A DNA stretch of 64,000 nt from Lachnospiraceae bacterium UBA7202 (GCA_002490705.1 DKUO01000012.1:29818-93817); one strand, 5' to 3'; counted from the stretch's first letter, positions 52,005 through 60,783 are shown. Notes: a model not told the origin generated them from the letters alone. Numbers and translations are program-made.

Positions 52005-53501
52005 ATGAGTGCAGCAAAGAACTACAAATTTTGGTTTTGCACAGGATCTCAGGACTTGTATGGGGATGAGTGCCTGAGAAAAGTGGCGGATCATTCCGCC
52101 AAGATTGTGGAGGGGCTTAACGCTTCCGGCAATCTGCCTTTTGAGGTGGTATTAAAGCCCACGCTGTTAGGGCAGGCTTCCATCCGCAAGGCTTTTAATG
52201 ATGCAAACAATGATCCTGAGTGTGCGGGTGTGATCACGTGGATGCATACCTTTTCTCCGGCAAAGATGTGGATTCTCGGCCTGAAGGAGTTTCGGAAACC
52301 ACTCTGCCATTTGCACACGCAGTTCAATGAGGAGCTTCCCTATGATACCATCGACATGGATTTCATGAATGAGAACCAGTCTGCGCATGGCGACAGAGAG
52401 TATGGGCATATTGTGAGCCGCATGGGCATTGACCGTAAGATCATTGTGGGACACTGGGCGTCCGAGAGGGTGCAGAAGCAGCTGGGGAGCTGGATGAGAA
52501 CGGCGATCGGCGTGATTGAGTCCTCCCATGTGCGTGTCTGCCGTTTCGGCGATAACATGAACAACGTGGCCGTAACTGAGGGTGATAAGGTAGAGGCACA
52601 GATCAAATTCGGCTGGGAGATTGATCACTACTGTGTAAACGATGTGGTGGAGTATGTGGATGCCGTTCCGCAGGGCGAGGTCAACGCGCTGGTGGAGGAG
52701 TATTACAGCAAGTATAAGATTATCGACGAGGGCCGCGACCCGGAAGAGTTCCGCAGGCATGTAGCGGTACAGGCTCAGCAGGAAATCGGTATTGAAAAAT
52801 TCCTGGTGGAGAATGATTACCACGCGGTAGTGACCCATTTCGGCATGCTGGGCGGCTTGAAACAACTTCCCGGTCTGGCGATTCAGAGACTGATGCAGAA
52901 GGGATACGGTTTCGGCGCAGAGGGTGACTGGAAGGTGGCGGCTATGGTTCGTCTGATGAAGCTGATGACGGCTGACATTGAAGGCGCGAAGGGTTCGTCC
53001 CTGATGGAAGATTACACCTACAATTTAGTGCCCGGCAAAGAAGGCATTTTACAGGCGCATATGCTGGAGGTATGTCCTTCTGTGGCGGACGGCGATATTG
53101 CGATCAGGGTATGTCCGCTGTCCATGGGTAACAGGGAAGATCCCGCCCGTCTGGTATTCACGGCTAAGGAAGGACCGGCGGTGGCCTGCTCGTTGATTGA
53201 TCTGGGAACGAGATTCCGCCTGCTGATCAATGCGGTGGACTGCAAGAAGGTGGAGAGACCGATGCCGAAGCTTCCCGTGGGTACGGCGTACTGGACGCCG
53301 CAGCCTAATTTGGAGGTTGGCGCGGCTGCGTGGATTCTGGCAGGCGGCGCACATCATACGGCGTTTTCCTATGACCTGACTGTGGAACAGATGGTTGACT
53401 GGGCGGATGCAATGGGCATCGAGAGTGTGGTGATTGACAAGAATACCACGATCCGCGATATCAAGAATGAGCTGAGATGGAATGAGGCGGCTTATAAATA
53501 G
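52005..53501 (+). CDS. araA: L-arabinose isomerase
   Basis: A 498-residue cytosolic enzyme converting L-arabinose to L-ribulose, Mn-dependent. Recognised blocks are FWFCTGSQDLYGDE at the N-terminus, MHTFSPAKMWI, GFGAEGDWKVAAMVR and the late GGAHHTAFS, which carry the metal-binding Glu and His residues of the family. The length is normal for AraA. It is the first gene of the catabolic operon, 166 bp after the araR-like gene, with at least two operators in between. Confidence 0.95.
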   Translation: MSAAKNYKFWFCTGSQDLYGDECLRKVADHSAKIVEGLNASGNLPFEVVLKPTLLGQASIRKAFNDANNDPECAGVITWMHTFSPAKMWILGLKEFRKPLCHLHTQFNEELPYDTIDMDFMNENQSAHGDREYGHIVSRMGIDRKIIVGHWASERVQKQLGSWMRTAIGVIESSHVRVCRFGDNMNNVAVTEGDKVEAQIKFGWEIDHYCVNDVVEYVDAVPQGEVNALVEEYYSKYKIIDEGRDPEEFRRHVAVQAQQEIGIEKFLVENDYHAVVTHFGMLGGLKQLPGLAIQRLMQKGYGFGAEGDWKVAAMVRLMKLMTADIEGAKGSSLMEDYTYNLVPGKEGILQAHMLEVCPSVADGDIAIRVCPLSMGNREDPARLVFTAKEGPAVACSLIDLGTRFRLLINAVDCKKVERPMPKLPVGTAYWTPQPNLEVGAAAWILAGGAHHTAFSYDLTVEQMVDWADAMGIESVVIDKNTTIRDIKNELRWNEAAYK

Positions 53502-53511
53502 GAGGTAGAGA

Positions 53512-55101
53512 ATGGGAGCGAAAGAATGTATTGCAAATGGGAAAGCGGTGCTGGGCATTGAGTTTGGTTCTACCAGAATCAAGGCGGTTTTGGTGGATGA
53601 AAACAATAAGCCCATTGCGTCGGGGGCGCACGACTGGGAGAACAGGCTGGAGAACGGTATTTGGACATACAGTCTGGACGACATTTGGACGGGGTTACAG
53701 GACTGTTACAAAAAGCTGACGGAAGATGTGCAGGCACAGTATGGAGAAAAGCTGACCAAACTCGGTGCGATCGGCTTTTCGGCAATGATGCACGGCTATA
53801 TGGCGTTCAATGATAAGGATGAGCTGATGGTTCCTTTCCGCACATGGAGAAATACCATTACCGAGGAGGCTTCCACGAAGCTGACAGAGCTCTTCAACTA
53901 TCACATTCCGCAAAGATGGACGATTGCCCATCTTTATCAGGCGATCCTGAACGGGGAAGAGCATGTGCCGAATCTGAAATTTGTGATCACACTGGCGGGC
54001 TATATTCAGTGGAAACTGACCGGTGAAAAGATTGTCGGCGTGGGCGAGGCTTCCGGCATGTTCCCCATCGACATTGCCACGGGACAATTTAATGAGAGGA
54101 TGATCTCACAGTTTGATGCGGCCGTTGCGGATAAAGGTTTCGCATGGAAATTGAAGGATGTGCTCCCGGCGGTTTATACGGCGGGACAGCAGGCGGGCGC
54201 GTTGACGGCGGAAGGCGCGAAGCTGTTAGATCCGACGGGGACATTGCAGGCAGGCATTCCTTTCTGTCCGCCCGAGGGAGACGCTGGAACAGGTATGGCG
54301 GCTACCAACAGCGTGGCGAAACGTACCGGAAATGTATCTGCGGGCACCAGCGTGTTTGGTATGATCGTCCTGGAAAAGGATCTGTCCAAAGTATATGATG
54401 CGATTGATTTGGTGACTACGCCTGACGGCAGTCTGGTGGCTATGGTGCATTGCAACAACTGTACCTCCGACCTGAACGCATGGGTGAATCTGTTTAAGGA
54501 ATACTCGGAAGTCATGGGCATGAAGGTGGATATGAACGAGCTGTACGGCAACCTTTACCGCAAGGCGTTGGAAGGCGACGACGACTGCGGCGGCCTGCTT
54601 GCCTACAATTATTTCTCCGGGGAGCATGTGACGGGCTTCAATGAGGGACGTCCGCTGTTTGTCCGTAAACCCGATGCGAAATTCAATCTGGCGAACTTTA
54701 TGAGAGTGCATTTGTTTACCTCGTTGGGAGCGTTAAAGACCGGTTTCGATATCCTGTTTACGGAGGAGAAGGTACAGGTGGATGAGATTCTCGGACACGG
54801 CGGTCTCTTTAAGACAAAGGGCGTAGGCCAGAGCATTCTTGCGGCTGCGATGAACGCGCCGGTGAGCGTGATGGAGACGGCGGGAGAAGGCGGCGCCTGG
54901 GGTATTGCGCTTCTTGCTTCCTATATGATTAACAAGGGCGCGGATGAAAGCCTGTCTGCATTCCTTGACAGCAAGGTATTTGCCGGGCAGAAGGGCGAGA
55001 AGATGGAGCCGAAGGCAAGCGATGTGAAGGGCTTCAATGACTTTATGAAAGCATATAGTGCGGGACTTGCGATCGAGAGAGCGGCGGTAGAAAATTTATA
55101 G
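53512..55101 (+). CDS. araB: FGGY carbohydrate kinase, L-ribulokinase
   Basis: A 529-residue FGGY kinase. The N-terminal phosphate-binding GIEFGSTRIKAVLVD, the middle MMHGYMAF substrate segment and the C-terminal ATP region GGHGGLF-like (LGHGGLFKTKGVGQS) and ETAGEGGAWGIAL are intact. It is not close to E. coli AraB in sequence, but between araA and araD the substrate is almost certainly L-ribulose, giving L-ribulose 5-phosphate. AGGAGGTAGAG precedes the ATG, 10 bp after araA. Xylulokinase activity is the main alternative. Confidence 0.85.
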   Translation: MGAKECIANGKAVLGIEFGSTRIKAVLVDENNKPIASGAHDWENRLENGIWTYSLDDIWTGLQDCYKKLTEDVQAQYGEKLTKLGAIGFSAMMHGYMAFNDKDELMVPFRTWRNTITEEASTKLTELFNYHIPQRWTIAHLYQAILNGEEHVPNLKFVITLAGYIQWKLTGEKIVGVGEASGMFPIDIATGQFNERMISQFDAAVADKGFAWKLKDVLPAVYTAGQQAGALTAEGAKLLDPTGTLQAGIPFCPPEGDAGTGMAATNSVAKRTGNVSAGTSVFGMIVLEKDLSKVYDAIDLVTTPDGSLVAMVHCNNCTSDLNAWVNLFKEYSEVMGMKVDMNELYGNLYRKALEGDDDCGGLLAYNYFSGEHVTGFNEGRPLFVRKPDAKFNLANFMRVHLFTSLGALKTGFDILFTEEKVQVDEILGHGGLFKTKGVGQSILAAAMNAPVSVMETAGEGGAWGIALLASYMINKGADESLSAFLDSKVFAGQKGEKMEPKASDVKGFNDFMKAYSAGLAIERAAVENL

Positions 55102-55111
55102 GAGGAGAACG

Positions 55112-55807
55112 ATGTTAGAGGAATTAAAAAAGCGTGTCTATGAGGCGAATATGCTTCTTCCGAAATACGGGCTGGTAACTTTTACATGGGGCAATGTGAG
55201 CGAGATCGATAGAGAGAGCGGCATTTTTGCCATCAAACCCAGCGGCGTCGATTATGAGAAGCTTTCTCCCGACGATATGGTACTGGTAGATTTAAACGGC
55301 AAAAAGGTGGAGGGGAAATACAATCCCTCCTCCGACACGGCGACCCATGTGGAGATTTATAAGGCGTTTCAGGAGGTAGGAGGCGTGGTACATACGCACT
55401 CTTCCTATGCGACGAGCTGGGCACAGGCGGGCAGAAGCATTCCCTGCTACGGAACAACACATGCCGATTATTTCTACGGAGAGATTCCCTGCCTGCGTTG
55501 TCTGACACAGGAAGAGATTTCGGAGGGATATGAGAGAAACACGGGCGTACTCATTGTCAACGAGTTTAAGAGAATGGACAAAGACCCTGTTGCCGTACCC
55601 GGAACGCTCTGTAAGAATCATGGGCCGTTTGCGTGGGGCAAGGATGGACATGAGGCGGTGCACAACGCGGTGGTGATGGAGGAAGTGGCGAAAATGGCTT
55701 ATCGTGCGGAGACGATCAATGCGAGAATCCAGCCTGCGCCACAGGAGCTGCAGGATAAGCATTATTTCCGGAAACACGGGGAGAACGCCTATTACGGACA
55801 AAGATAG
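55112..55807 (+). CDS. araD: L-ribulose-5-phosphate 4-epimerase
   Basis: A 231-residue class II aldolase-family enzyme turning L-ribulose 5-phosphate into D-xylulose 5-phosphate. Zinc-binding histidines lie in VVHTHSSYATSWA and TTHADYF, SGVDYEKL binds phosphate, and a later His is near KNHGPFAWG. The length is typical. It follows the kinase gene after 10 bp and completes the three-step entry into the pentose phosphate pathway. Confidence 0.94.
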   Translation: MLEELKKRVYEANMLLPKYGLVTFTWGNVSEIDRESGIFAIKPSGVDYEKLSPDDMVLVDLNGKKVEGKYNPSSDTATHVEIYKAFQEVGGVVHTHSSYATSWAQAGRSIPCYGTTHADYFYGEIPCLRCLTQEEISEGYERNTGVLIVNEFKRMDKDPVAVPGTLCKNHGPFAWGKDGHEAVHNAVVMEEVAKMAYRAETINARIQPAPQELQDKHYFRKHGENAYYGQR

Positions 55808-55826
55808 GTCATTTTGCTCGAGCACG

Positions 55827-55855
55827 GTGACAAAACGAAGGGTTTGTGCTACACT
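55827..55855 (+). promoter_or_regulatory. Possible internal promoter before the transketolase genes
   Basis: GTGACA (55827-55832), 17-bp spacer, TACACT (55850-55855). It would let the transketolase and rpe genes be expressed without arabinose. The -10 is weak. Confidence 0.4.
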
Positions 55856-55901
55856 GTATTTAGCAGGAAATCAAGTATATTGTAATGGATGGAGGATTGC
55901 G

Positions 55902-56741
55902 ATGAACAAATTAGAATTACAAAAAGCAGCTAATGAAGTTCGCAAGGGCATCGTGACAGCGGTGCACGGCGCTAAGGCGGGGCATCCGGGCGGCTCCCTG
56001 TCTGCGGCAGACATTTTTACCTATCTGTATTTTGAGGAGATGAACATTGACCCGAAGGATCCGAAAAAAGCGGACAGAGACCGTTTTGTGCTCTCAAAGG
56101 GCCATACGGCGCCCGGCCTTTATTCGGTGTTGGCAAACAGGGGATATTTCCCGGTGGCGGATCTGCCGACTCTGCGCCATCTGGGCTCCTATTTGCAGGG
56201 GCATCCCTGTATGCAGGAGACGCCCGGTGTAGATATGTCTTCCGGTTCTCTGGGACAGGGAATCTCTGCGGCTGTAGGCATGGCGCTGGCGGCAAAGATG
56301 GATAACAAATCCTACAGAACCTACACGCTTCTCGGCGACGGTGAGATTCAGGAAGGTCAGGTGTGGGAGGCATCCATGTTTGCAGGCCACAGAAAACTCG
56401 ACAATCTTGTAGTGATTGTGGACAATAACGGCTTACAGATCGACGGCAAGATCGACGACGTCTGCTCACCTTATCCGATCGACAAGAAATTTGAGGCGTT
56501 TAACTTCCATGTAATCAATATTGACGGCAACGATTTTGATCAGATTGACGCGGCGTTCAAGGAGGCGAAGGCGACCAAAGGTATGCCCACCGCTATCATT
56601 GCAAAGACAGTGAAGGGTAAAGGCGTTTCCTTTATGGAGAACAATGCGGGCTGGCATGGCAAGGCTCCCAACGATGAAGAGTATGCAACGGCGATGGCGG
56701 ATCTGGAGAAGATCGGCAGAGAGTTAGGAGGTGCGAACTAA
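55902..56741 (+). CDS. Transketolase, N-terminal (TPP-binding) subunit
   Basis: A 279-residue protein equal to the first third of a full transketolase. AVHGAKAGHPGGSLSAADI and the thiamine diphosphate/Mg motif GDGEIQEGQVWEA ... VDNNGLQ are clear. It works with the subunit encoded next, moving two-carbon units between pentose phosphates. Split transketolases are common in Firmicutes and Archaea. The ATG at 55902 follows GGAGG; a 66-residue upstream reading overlaps araD and is rejected. Confidence 0.92.
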   Translation: MNKLELQKAANEVRKGIVTAVHGAKAGHPGGSLSAADIFTYLYFEEMNIDPKDPKKADRDRFVLSKGHTAPGLYSVLANRGYFPVADLPTLRHLGSYLQGHPCMQETPGVDMSSGSLGQGISAAVGMALAAKMDNKSYRTYTLLGDGEIQEGQVWEASMFAGHRKLDNLVVIVDNNGLQIDGKIDDVCSPYPIDKKFEAFNFHVINIDGNDFDQIDAAFKEAKATKGMPTAIIAKTVKGKGVSFMENNAGWHGKAPNDEEYATAMADLEKIGRELGGAN

Positions 56742-57682
56742 TGGCAGATGTGAAAAAAGTTGCAACAAGAGAAAGCTACGGCAATGCGCTTGCTGAGTGT
56801 GGTGCGGAATTTCCCGATCTGGTAGTTTTGGATGCGGACCTTGCAGGTGCGACCAAGACAGGCGTGTTTAAGAAGGCTTTTCCCGACCGCCATATAGACT
56901 GTGGTATCGCGGAGTGTAATATGACAGGTATCGCGGCCGGCCTTTCTACCTGTGGTAAAATACCTTTTATCAGCTCCTTTGCCATGTTTGCAGCGGGACG
57001 TAATTTTGAACAGGTTCGTAACTCCATTGGCTATCCTCATCTGAATGTAAAGATCGGTGCGACCCATGCGGGCATTACCGTAGGTGAAGACGGTGCGACT
57101 CACCAGTGTAACGAAGATATTGCCCTGATGCGAACCATTCCCGGCATGACCGTTATCGTGCCTTCTGATGATGTGGAGGCAAAAGCGGCTGTGCGCGCGG
57201 CGATTGAAATGACCGGACCGGTGTATCTGCGGTTTGGCCGTGCGGCTGTGCCTGTGATCAACGACAGGCCGGATTATAAATTTGAGATCGGTAAGGGCGT
57301 CCTGTTAAGAGAAGGCAAGGATGTGACCATCATTGCCAGCGGCATAACCGTGGCTTCCGCTCTCGATGCGGCAGAAATGCTTGCGAAGGATGGAATCGAC
57401 GCTGAGGTGATCAATATCCACACCATCAAACCACTCGATGAAGAACTGGTACTGGCGTCTGCAAAGAAGACCGGTAAGGTTGTGACAGCCGAGGAGCACA
57501 CGGTGATAGGCGGTCTTGGAAGCGCTGTCTGTGATTGCCTGTCCGAGAAGCATCCGACCCCCGTTCTGCGGATTGGTATGCAGGATAGGTTCGGCGAGTC
57601 CGGCACGGCGAATGAGCTGGTGGAGAAGTACGGACTGGACGGCAAGGGGATTTACGAGAAAGTGAAGGGCTTCGTAAAGTAA
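56741..57682 (+). CDS. Transketolase, C-terminal subunit
   Basis: A 313-residue protein with the pyrimidine-binding domain (about 1-175; the catalytic Glu is in DCGIAECNMTG, and GEDGATHQCNEDIALMR follows) and the C-terminal transketolase domain (about 190-310). It overlaps the end of the first subunit gene by one base (TAATG). With it, xylulose 5-phosphate from arabinose is converted to glycolytic intermediates. Confidence 0.92.
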   Translation: MADVKKVATRESYGNALAECGAEFPDLVVLDADLAGATKTGVFKKAFPDRHIDCGIAECNMTGIAAGLSTCGKIPFISSFAMFAAGRNFEQVRNSIGYPHLNVKIGATHAGITVGEDGATHQCNEDIALMRTIPGMTVIVPSDDVEAKAAVRAAIEMTGPVYLRFGRAAVPVINDRPDYKFEIGKGVLLREGKDVTIIASGITVASALDAAEMLAKDGIDAEVINIHTIKPLDEELVLASAKKTGKVVTAEEHTVIGGLGSAVCDCLSEKHPTPVLRIGMQDRFGESGTANELVEKYGLDGKGIYEKVKGFVK

Positions 57683-57717
57683 GCGCTGTGGCAGCGTGCA
57701 TTGCGGAGGAAATAGAA

Positions 57718-58371
57718 ATGAAGAAAAGAATTTTGTCTCCCTCGATTCTGGCGGCTGACTTCGCCAGATTGGGGGAGCAGATGAAAGAGGCGGATGAAGC
57801 CGGTGCGCAGTATATACATATCGATGTGATGGACGGTGTTTTTGTACCTTCCATTTCTTTCGGGATGCCTGTCATCAAAACGATTCGAAAAGTGACAGAC
57901 CGGGTATTCGATGTGCACTTGATGATCGTGGAGCCGGAACGGTATTTGAAGGAGTTTAAGGAGTGCGGTGCGGACAGCATTACGTTTCATTTGGAGGCCA
58001 CCGAGGATGCGGATGAGACCATTGCTATGATCCGGGACCTTGGCTGCCGGGTGGGCATGTCGATCAAGCCGAAGACGCCTGTGGAAGCGGTCAGAAAATA
58101 CCTGAATAAGCTGGATATGCTTCTTGTCATGACGGTGGAACCGGGATTTGGCGGTCAAAAGTACATACCGGAGTCCACGGAACGTATCCGTCAGGTACGG
58201 AAGATGGCTGATGAGATGGAACTCGACCTTGATATTCAGGTGGACGGCGGCATAACCTTAGATAACGTAAAGACTGTGTTGGAGGCCGGAGCCAATGTGA
58301 TTGTGGCTGGTTCATCGATTTTCGGCGATCATATCACAGAGAATGTGAAGCAGTATTTGGCGCAGTTTTAA
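57718..58371 (+). CDS. rpe: Ribulose-phosphate 3-epimerase
   Basis: A 217-residue TIM-barrel enzyme interconverting ribulose 5-phosphate and xylulose 5-phosphate. ILSPSILAADFARL, HIDVMDGVFVPSISFG (metal-binding His and Asp), MTVEPGFGGQ and QVDGGI are all present. The ATG at 57718 has GGAGG upstream; a ten-residue extension is not family-like. It is the last gene of the arabinose/pentose operon. Confidence 0.94.
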   Translation: MKKRILSPSILAADFARLGEQMKEADEAGAQYIHIDVMDGVFVPSISFGMPVIKTIRKVTDRVFDVHLMIVEPERYLKEFKECGADSITFHLEATEDADETIAMIRDLGCRVGMSIKPKTPVEAVRKYLNKLDMLLVMTVEPGFGGQKYIPESTERIRQVRKMADEMELDLDIQVDGGITLDNVKTVLEAGANVIVAGSSIFGDHITENVKQYLAQF

Positions 58372-58386
58372 ACTGCGCCATTTCTT
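58359..58386. terminator. Bidirectional terminator between rpe and the MATE remnant
   Basis: GGCGCAGTTT (58359-58368) and AAACTGCGCC (58370-58379) form a 10-bp dyad that includes the rpe stop, followed by TTTCTTTTT. Confidence 0.75.
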
Positions 58387-58387
58387 T

Positions 58388-59646
58388 TTAATCCACAATA
58401 TTTTGCAGCCAGATTCCTTTCTTGACCAACACAAACCCGATCACGCATTTAATCCAGTCGCCCATCTGTACAAACACATAGACAGCCACAACAGGCAGAG
58501 CGGTGTAGCGGCTTAAGCAGAATGCGATTACCACGCTGACGCACCAGATGAAAACGCTGTCAAAGAGGAAGGTGATGATCGTCCGTCCGCCGGAGCGCAG
58601 GGTGAAATAGGAGGCGTGCAGAAAGGCATTCTGCGGCATAAAAACGGCGGTAAGGATGATGAAGTAAGTAGCCAGTGTTCTGGCCTCGTCGTTTGTGTTG
58701 TACAACAGCGGGAAAAACCGCGCCGGCAGGAGCATGACAAGGGCTACCAGAATGCAGCTGAAAACGGAGAAGGCGATCAGCTTGTTGTCTGTATCCCGTG
58801 CTTCCTTCATTTTTCCTGCGCCTAAAAGCTGTCCTACGATGATGGCAACGGACTCACCGAGCGCGATAAATACGATATTGAAAATGTTGTTAATCGTGTT
58901 GGATATATTGAGCGCGGCTATCACGTTCAGGCCCCGGATGGAGTAGCACTGTGTTAAAGTCGCCATGCCGGCGGCCCATAAGGTTTCGTTTAAAAGAAGG
59001 GGCATGCCCTTCGTTATGATTTTGGCTGTCAGGGAGGCGGGTACTTTGAGCGTGGAATAGAGTCCCTCGACAAAAGGGTTCTGCTCCCTGCGGCGGTGTG
59101 TGTGAATCAATACAATGGCAGCCTCCACACAGCGTGAAATGACGGTGGCGATGGCGGCACCGCGCACGCCGAGAGCCGGAGCGCCGAATTTGCCGTAGAT
59201 TAATATGTAATTGAATACCAGATTGACAATGACCGCAATGACGCCCGCCTTCATAGGCAGGACAGTTTGGCCGCATTCCCGCAGGGTACTGGCGTAAATT
59301 TGTACAAGCATAAAGGGAATCAAACCGGGCAGCATAATTTGAAGATATTCTTTGCCGTAGCGCAGGGTGTCCGCCGCACTTTTTGCGGTTCCGTCTCCCT
59401 GCAAATAGAGGGCGATTAATGAGTCGCCTGCAAACAGGAGCAAAACCACGGTAATCAGGGTGATCAAGGTGACCAGCCACATTTTGAAGCGGATCGTCTG
59501 GCGGATTCCCTCCTGATTTTTCTGCCCGAAATACTGCGCAGTAAAGATACCTGCACCGGATACACCTCCGAACAGGCAGAGATTGTAAACGAAGAGCAGC
59601 TGGTTTACAATGGCTACGCCGGACATTTGTTCCGTGCCGATCTGTA
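58388..59646 (-). pseudogene. MATE efflux transporter, 5'-truncated
   Basis: The reading frame covers residues from about the second membrane helix to the normal C-terminus of a multidrug/sodium MATE antiporter (SGVAIVNQLLFVYN, SGAGIFTAQYFGQKN, eleven or so helices). On the minus strand it is open back to QIGTEQ at 59646, which is still family-like (typically ...NIMVGQIGTEQMSG). Beyond that the translated sequence loses all similarity and runs into an unrelated hairpin. About 45 N-terminal residues, including the first helix, are missing. An ATG at 59626 could start a 412-residue fragment but has no ribosome site. The break coincides with the edge of the phage-like element. Confidence 0.8.
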
Positions 59647-59652
59647 TATAAT
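59640..59652. other. Presumed attachment-site junction in the MATE gene
   Basis: MATE similarity on the minus strand stops at the Gln codon at 59644-59646. To the right is TATATAATATAG and then the AbrB-gene terminator. The att core should lie at or just left of this point, and its partner copy plus the missing gene start should lie beyond the right edge. Confidence 0.5.
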
Positions 59653-59655
59653 ATA

Positions 59656-59688
59656 GAAAAGAGCGGTGGCAAGCTCCGCTCTTTTCTA
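59656..59688 (-). terminator. Terminator of the AbrB-type gene
   Basis: AGAAAAGAGCGG (59656-59667) pairs perfectly with CCGCTCTTTTCT (59677-59688). On the minus strand it ends in CTCTTTTCT after the AbrB gene. Confidence 0.8.
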
Positions 59689-59722
59689 CTCTCTATTCGG
59701 TTTTTTCATTTTCTTTTCAATG

Positions 59723-59905
59723 TCAAGCGTTAACTTTCTTTTCTATGATTATTTTTCCATCCTCAAAAGAAACTAATACAGCTTTGTCCTCCTGTGTCAC
59801 CCCTAAGTCCTTTACCATTTCTGCCGGAAGACTAATCTTATAGTTTACCGAGTTTTTCCCGGCAGTCCCTCCAGCTTTTCCCATGATTATATTTCTCTCT
59901 ACCAT
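59723..59905 (-). CDS. AbrB/MazE-type DNA-binding protein
   Basis: A 60-residue swapped-hairpin AbrB-like protein. VNYKISLPAEMVKDLGVTQ-type strand-helix followed by DKAVLVSFEDGKIIIEKK is the fold's signature. Such proteins are transition-state regulators or antitoxins. No toxin gene overlaps it; its divergent neighbour at 60045 encodes a different kind of small protein. AAAGGAG stands 8 bases before the ATG. The shared upstream region has three TTGGTNACCAA-like palindromes and it may well be their ligand, which would make it an autoregulator. Confidence 0.8.
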   Translation of the reverse strand: MVERNIIMGKAGGTAGKNSVNYKISLPAEMVKDLGVTQEDKAVLVSFEDGKIIIEKKVNA

Positions 59906-59922
59906 ATCCGAATCTCCTTTTG

Positions 59923-60004
59923 TTGGTTACCTATATAATAAATCATTGGTCACCAAAACACAAGAAAAATATTTTAAAAACCACTTGATTATTGGTAACC
60001 AATA
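59923..60004. promoter_or_regulatory. Three TTGGTNACCAA operators in a divergent control region
   Basis: TTGGTTACCTA (59923-59933, two mismatches), TTGGTCACCAA (59947-59957) and TTGGTAACCAA (59993-60003, extended to 13 bp by flanking A/T) are copies of one palindrome. The centre-to-centre distances are 24 and 46 bp. They cover the promoter region of the AbrB gene on one side and the spacer of the small-gene promoter on the other. Confidence 0.7.
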
Positions 60005-60014
60005 ATATATAATA
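59986..60014 (+). promoter_or_regulatory. Promoter of the three small genes
   Basis: TTGATT (59986-59991), 17-bp spacer, TATAAT (60009-60014). The spacer contains the best operator copy (59992-60004), so binding there would block RNA polymerase. Confidence 0.7.
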
Positions 60015-60044
60015 AAATCATCAAAGGAACGGAGGGTATGGGAA

Positions 60045-60233
60045 ATGAAGATATATGATATTACAAAGATTGATACAAAATCCGAGAAAGAAGTAAACTA
60101 TGGTACGATGTGCGAGGAAGATATGAAACTTGTCACCAGAGGGTACAAACAGGATAAAGATATTGCAAGCATATATAGCAGGATTGGAAGCAGATATTTT
60201 TTCATCGTCAATCAAGTTAAAGAAACTTTATAA
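60045..60233 (+). CDS. Small protein of unknown function (cargo gene 1)
   Basis: A 62-residue protein, not recognised, mixed charge and no membrane segment. GGAGGGTATGGGAA precedes the ATG, and a consensus-like promoter with an operator in its spacer lies about 35 bp upstream, so the frame is probably real. It is the first of three small plus-strand genes near the element's end. Confidence 0.6.
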   Translation: MKIYDITKIDTKSEKEVNYGTMCEEDMKLVTRGYKQDKDIASIYSRIGSRYFFIVNQVKETL

Positions 60234-60247
60234 AACCACTCCACCCA

Positions 60248-60267
60248 TCCGGCGGGGTTGTGCCGGG
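60248..60267 (+). other. Intergenic hairpin A in the small-gene operon
   Basis: TCCGGC (60248-60253), 8-nt loop, GCCGGG (60262-60267), ending 16 bases before the next start and followed by GAGAGAGAAGG. It matches hairpin B at 60514 in stem length, loop length and distance to the start codon. Confidence 0.5.
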
Positions 60268-60283
60268 AGAGAGAAGGGAAGAT

Positions 60284-60502
60284 ATGAAAAGATTAATTGA
60301 TTTGATTAGAAAAACCATGACAGCAATAAACAGAAATGATGAAAGGTCTGATGAATTTCAGAGTGAACTAAACGGAATTCGTTCTGCAGCATGTTGTTTT
60401 GGCATAATTGTAGAACCGGTTATCAATGGCGGTACTGATGATTATGATTATGTTGGATTTAACATAATCGAAAATAAATCTAAAACCTATTATGAGCTGT
60501 AA
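60284..60502 (+). CDS. Small protein of unknown function (cargo gene 2)
   Basis: A 72-residue protein, not recognised: a basic helical N-terminus (MKRLIDLIRKTMTAINR) and an acidic Tyr/Asp-rich C-terminal half. The ATG at 60284 is chosen because AGAAGGGAAG precedes it; the reading eight codons longer lacks a ribosome site. It may be a regulator or an inhibitor encoded as lysogenic cargo, but nothing in the sequence says which. Confidence 0.55.
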   Translation: MKRLIDLIRKTMTAINRNDERSDEFQSELNGIRSAACCFGIIVEPVINGGTDDYDYVGFNIIENKSKTYYEL

Positions 60503-60513
60503 TTTTACCCCGT

Positions 60514-60533
60514 CCCTGCCGGGCAATGCAGGG
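60514..60533 (+). other. Intergenic hairpin B in the small-gene operon
   Basis: CCCTGC (60514-60519), 8-nt loop CGGGCAAT, GCAGGG (60528-60533), again 16 bases before the next start and followed by GAGAAAGCGAG. Confidence 0.5.
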
Positions 60534-60549
60534 AGAAAGCGAGAATAAT

Positions 60550-60783
60550 ATGTTTAAGGAAATGGACTTTGATGATTTAATGAGTTTCGGAATTGATACG
60601 GTATATGGATTGTGCAACCATGGGACGCAGGAGGTTATAATCGTTTCCGATCTGCGCAGACACAACCACGGAGAGTACACCGTTGAACGTGGGAACATTT
60701 ATGGAGTAAGGACAATATGGTCGAACCTTTCAAAGCAGAAATGCATTGAGAAAGCAAGGCGCATGGCACAGGCGGCAGGATAA
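60550..60783 (+). CDS. Small protein of unknown function (cargo gene 3)
   Basis: A 77-residue protein, not recognised. It has an acidic start (MFKEMDFDDLMSFGID) and a basic end with possible DNA- or RNA-binding character. The ATG at 60550 lies downstream of GGGAGAAAGCGAG. It ends at a strong hairpin (60768-60797) facing the convergent endolysin gene. Confidence 0.55.
   Translation: MFKEMDFDDLMSFGIDTVYGLCNHGTQEVIIVSDLRRHNHGEYTVERGNIYGVRTIWSNLSKQKCIEKARRMAQAAG

Noticed and set aside
55704..55901. 66-residue N-terminal extension of the transketolase subunit
   Set aside because: It overlaps araD in another frame; GGAGG before the ATG at 55902 and the normal family start decide.
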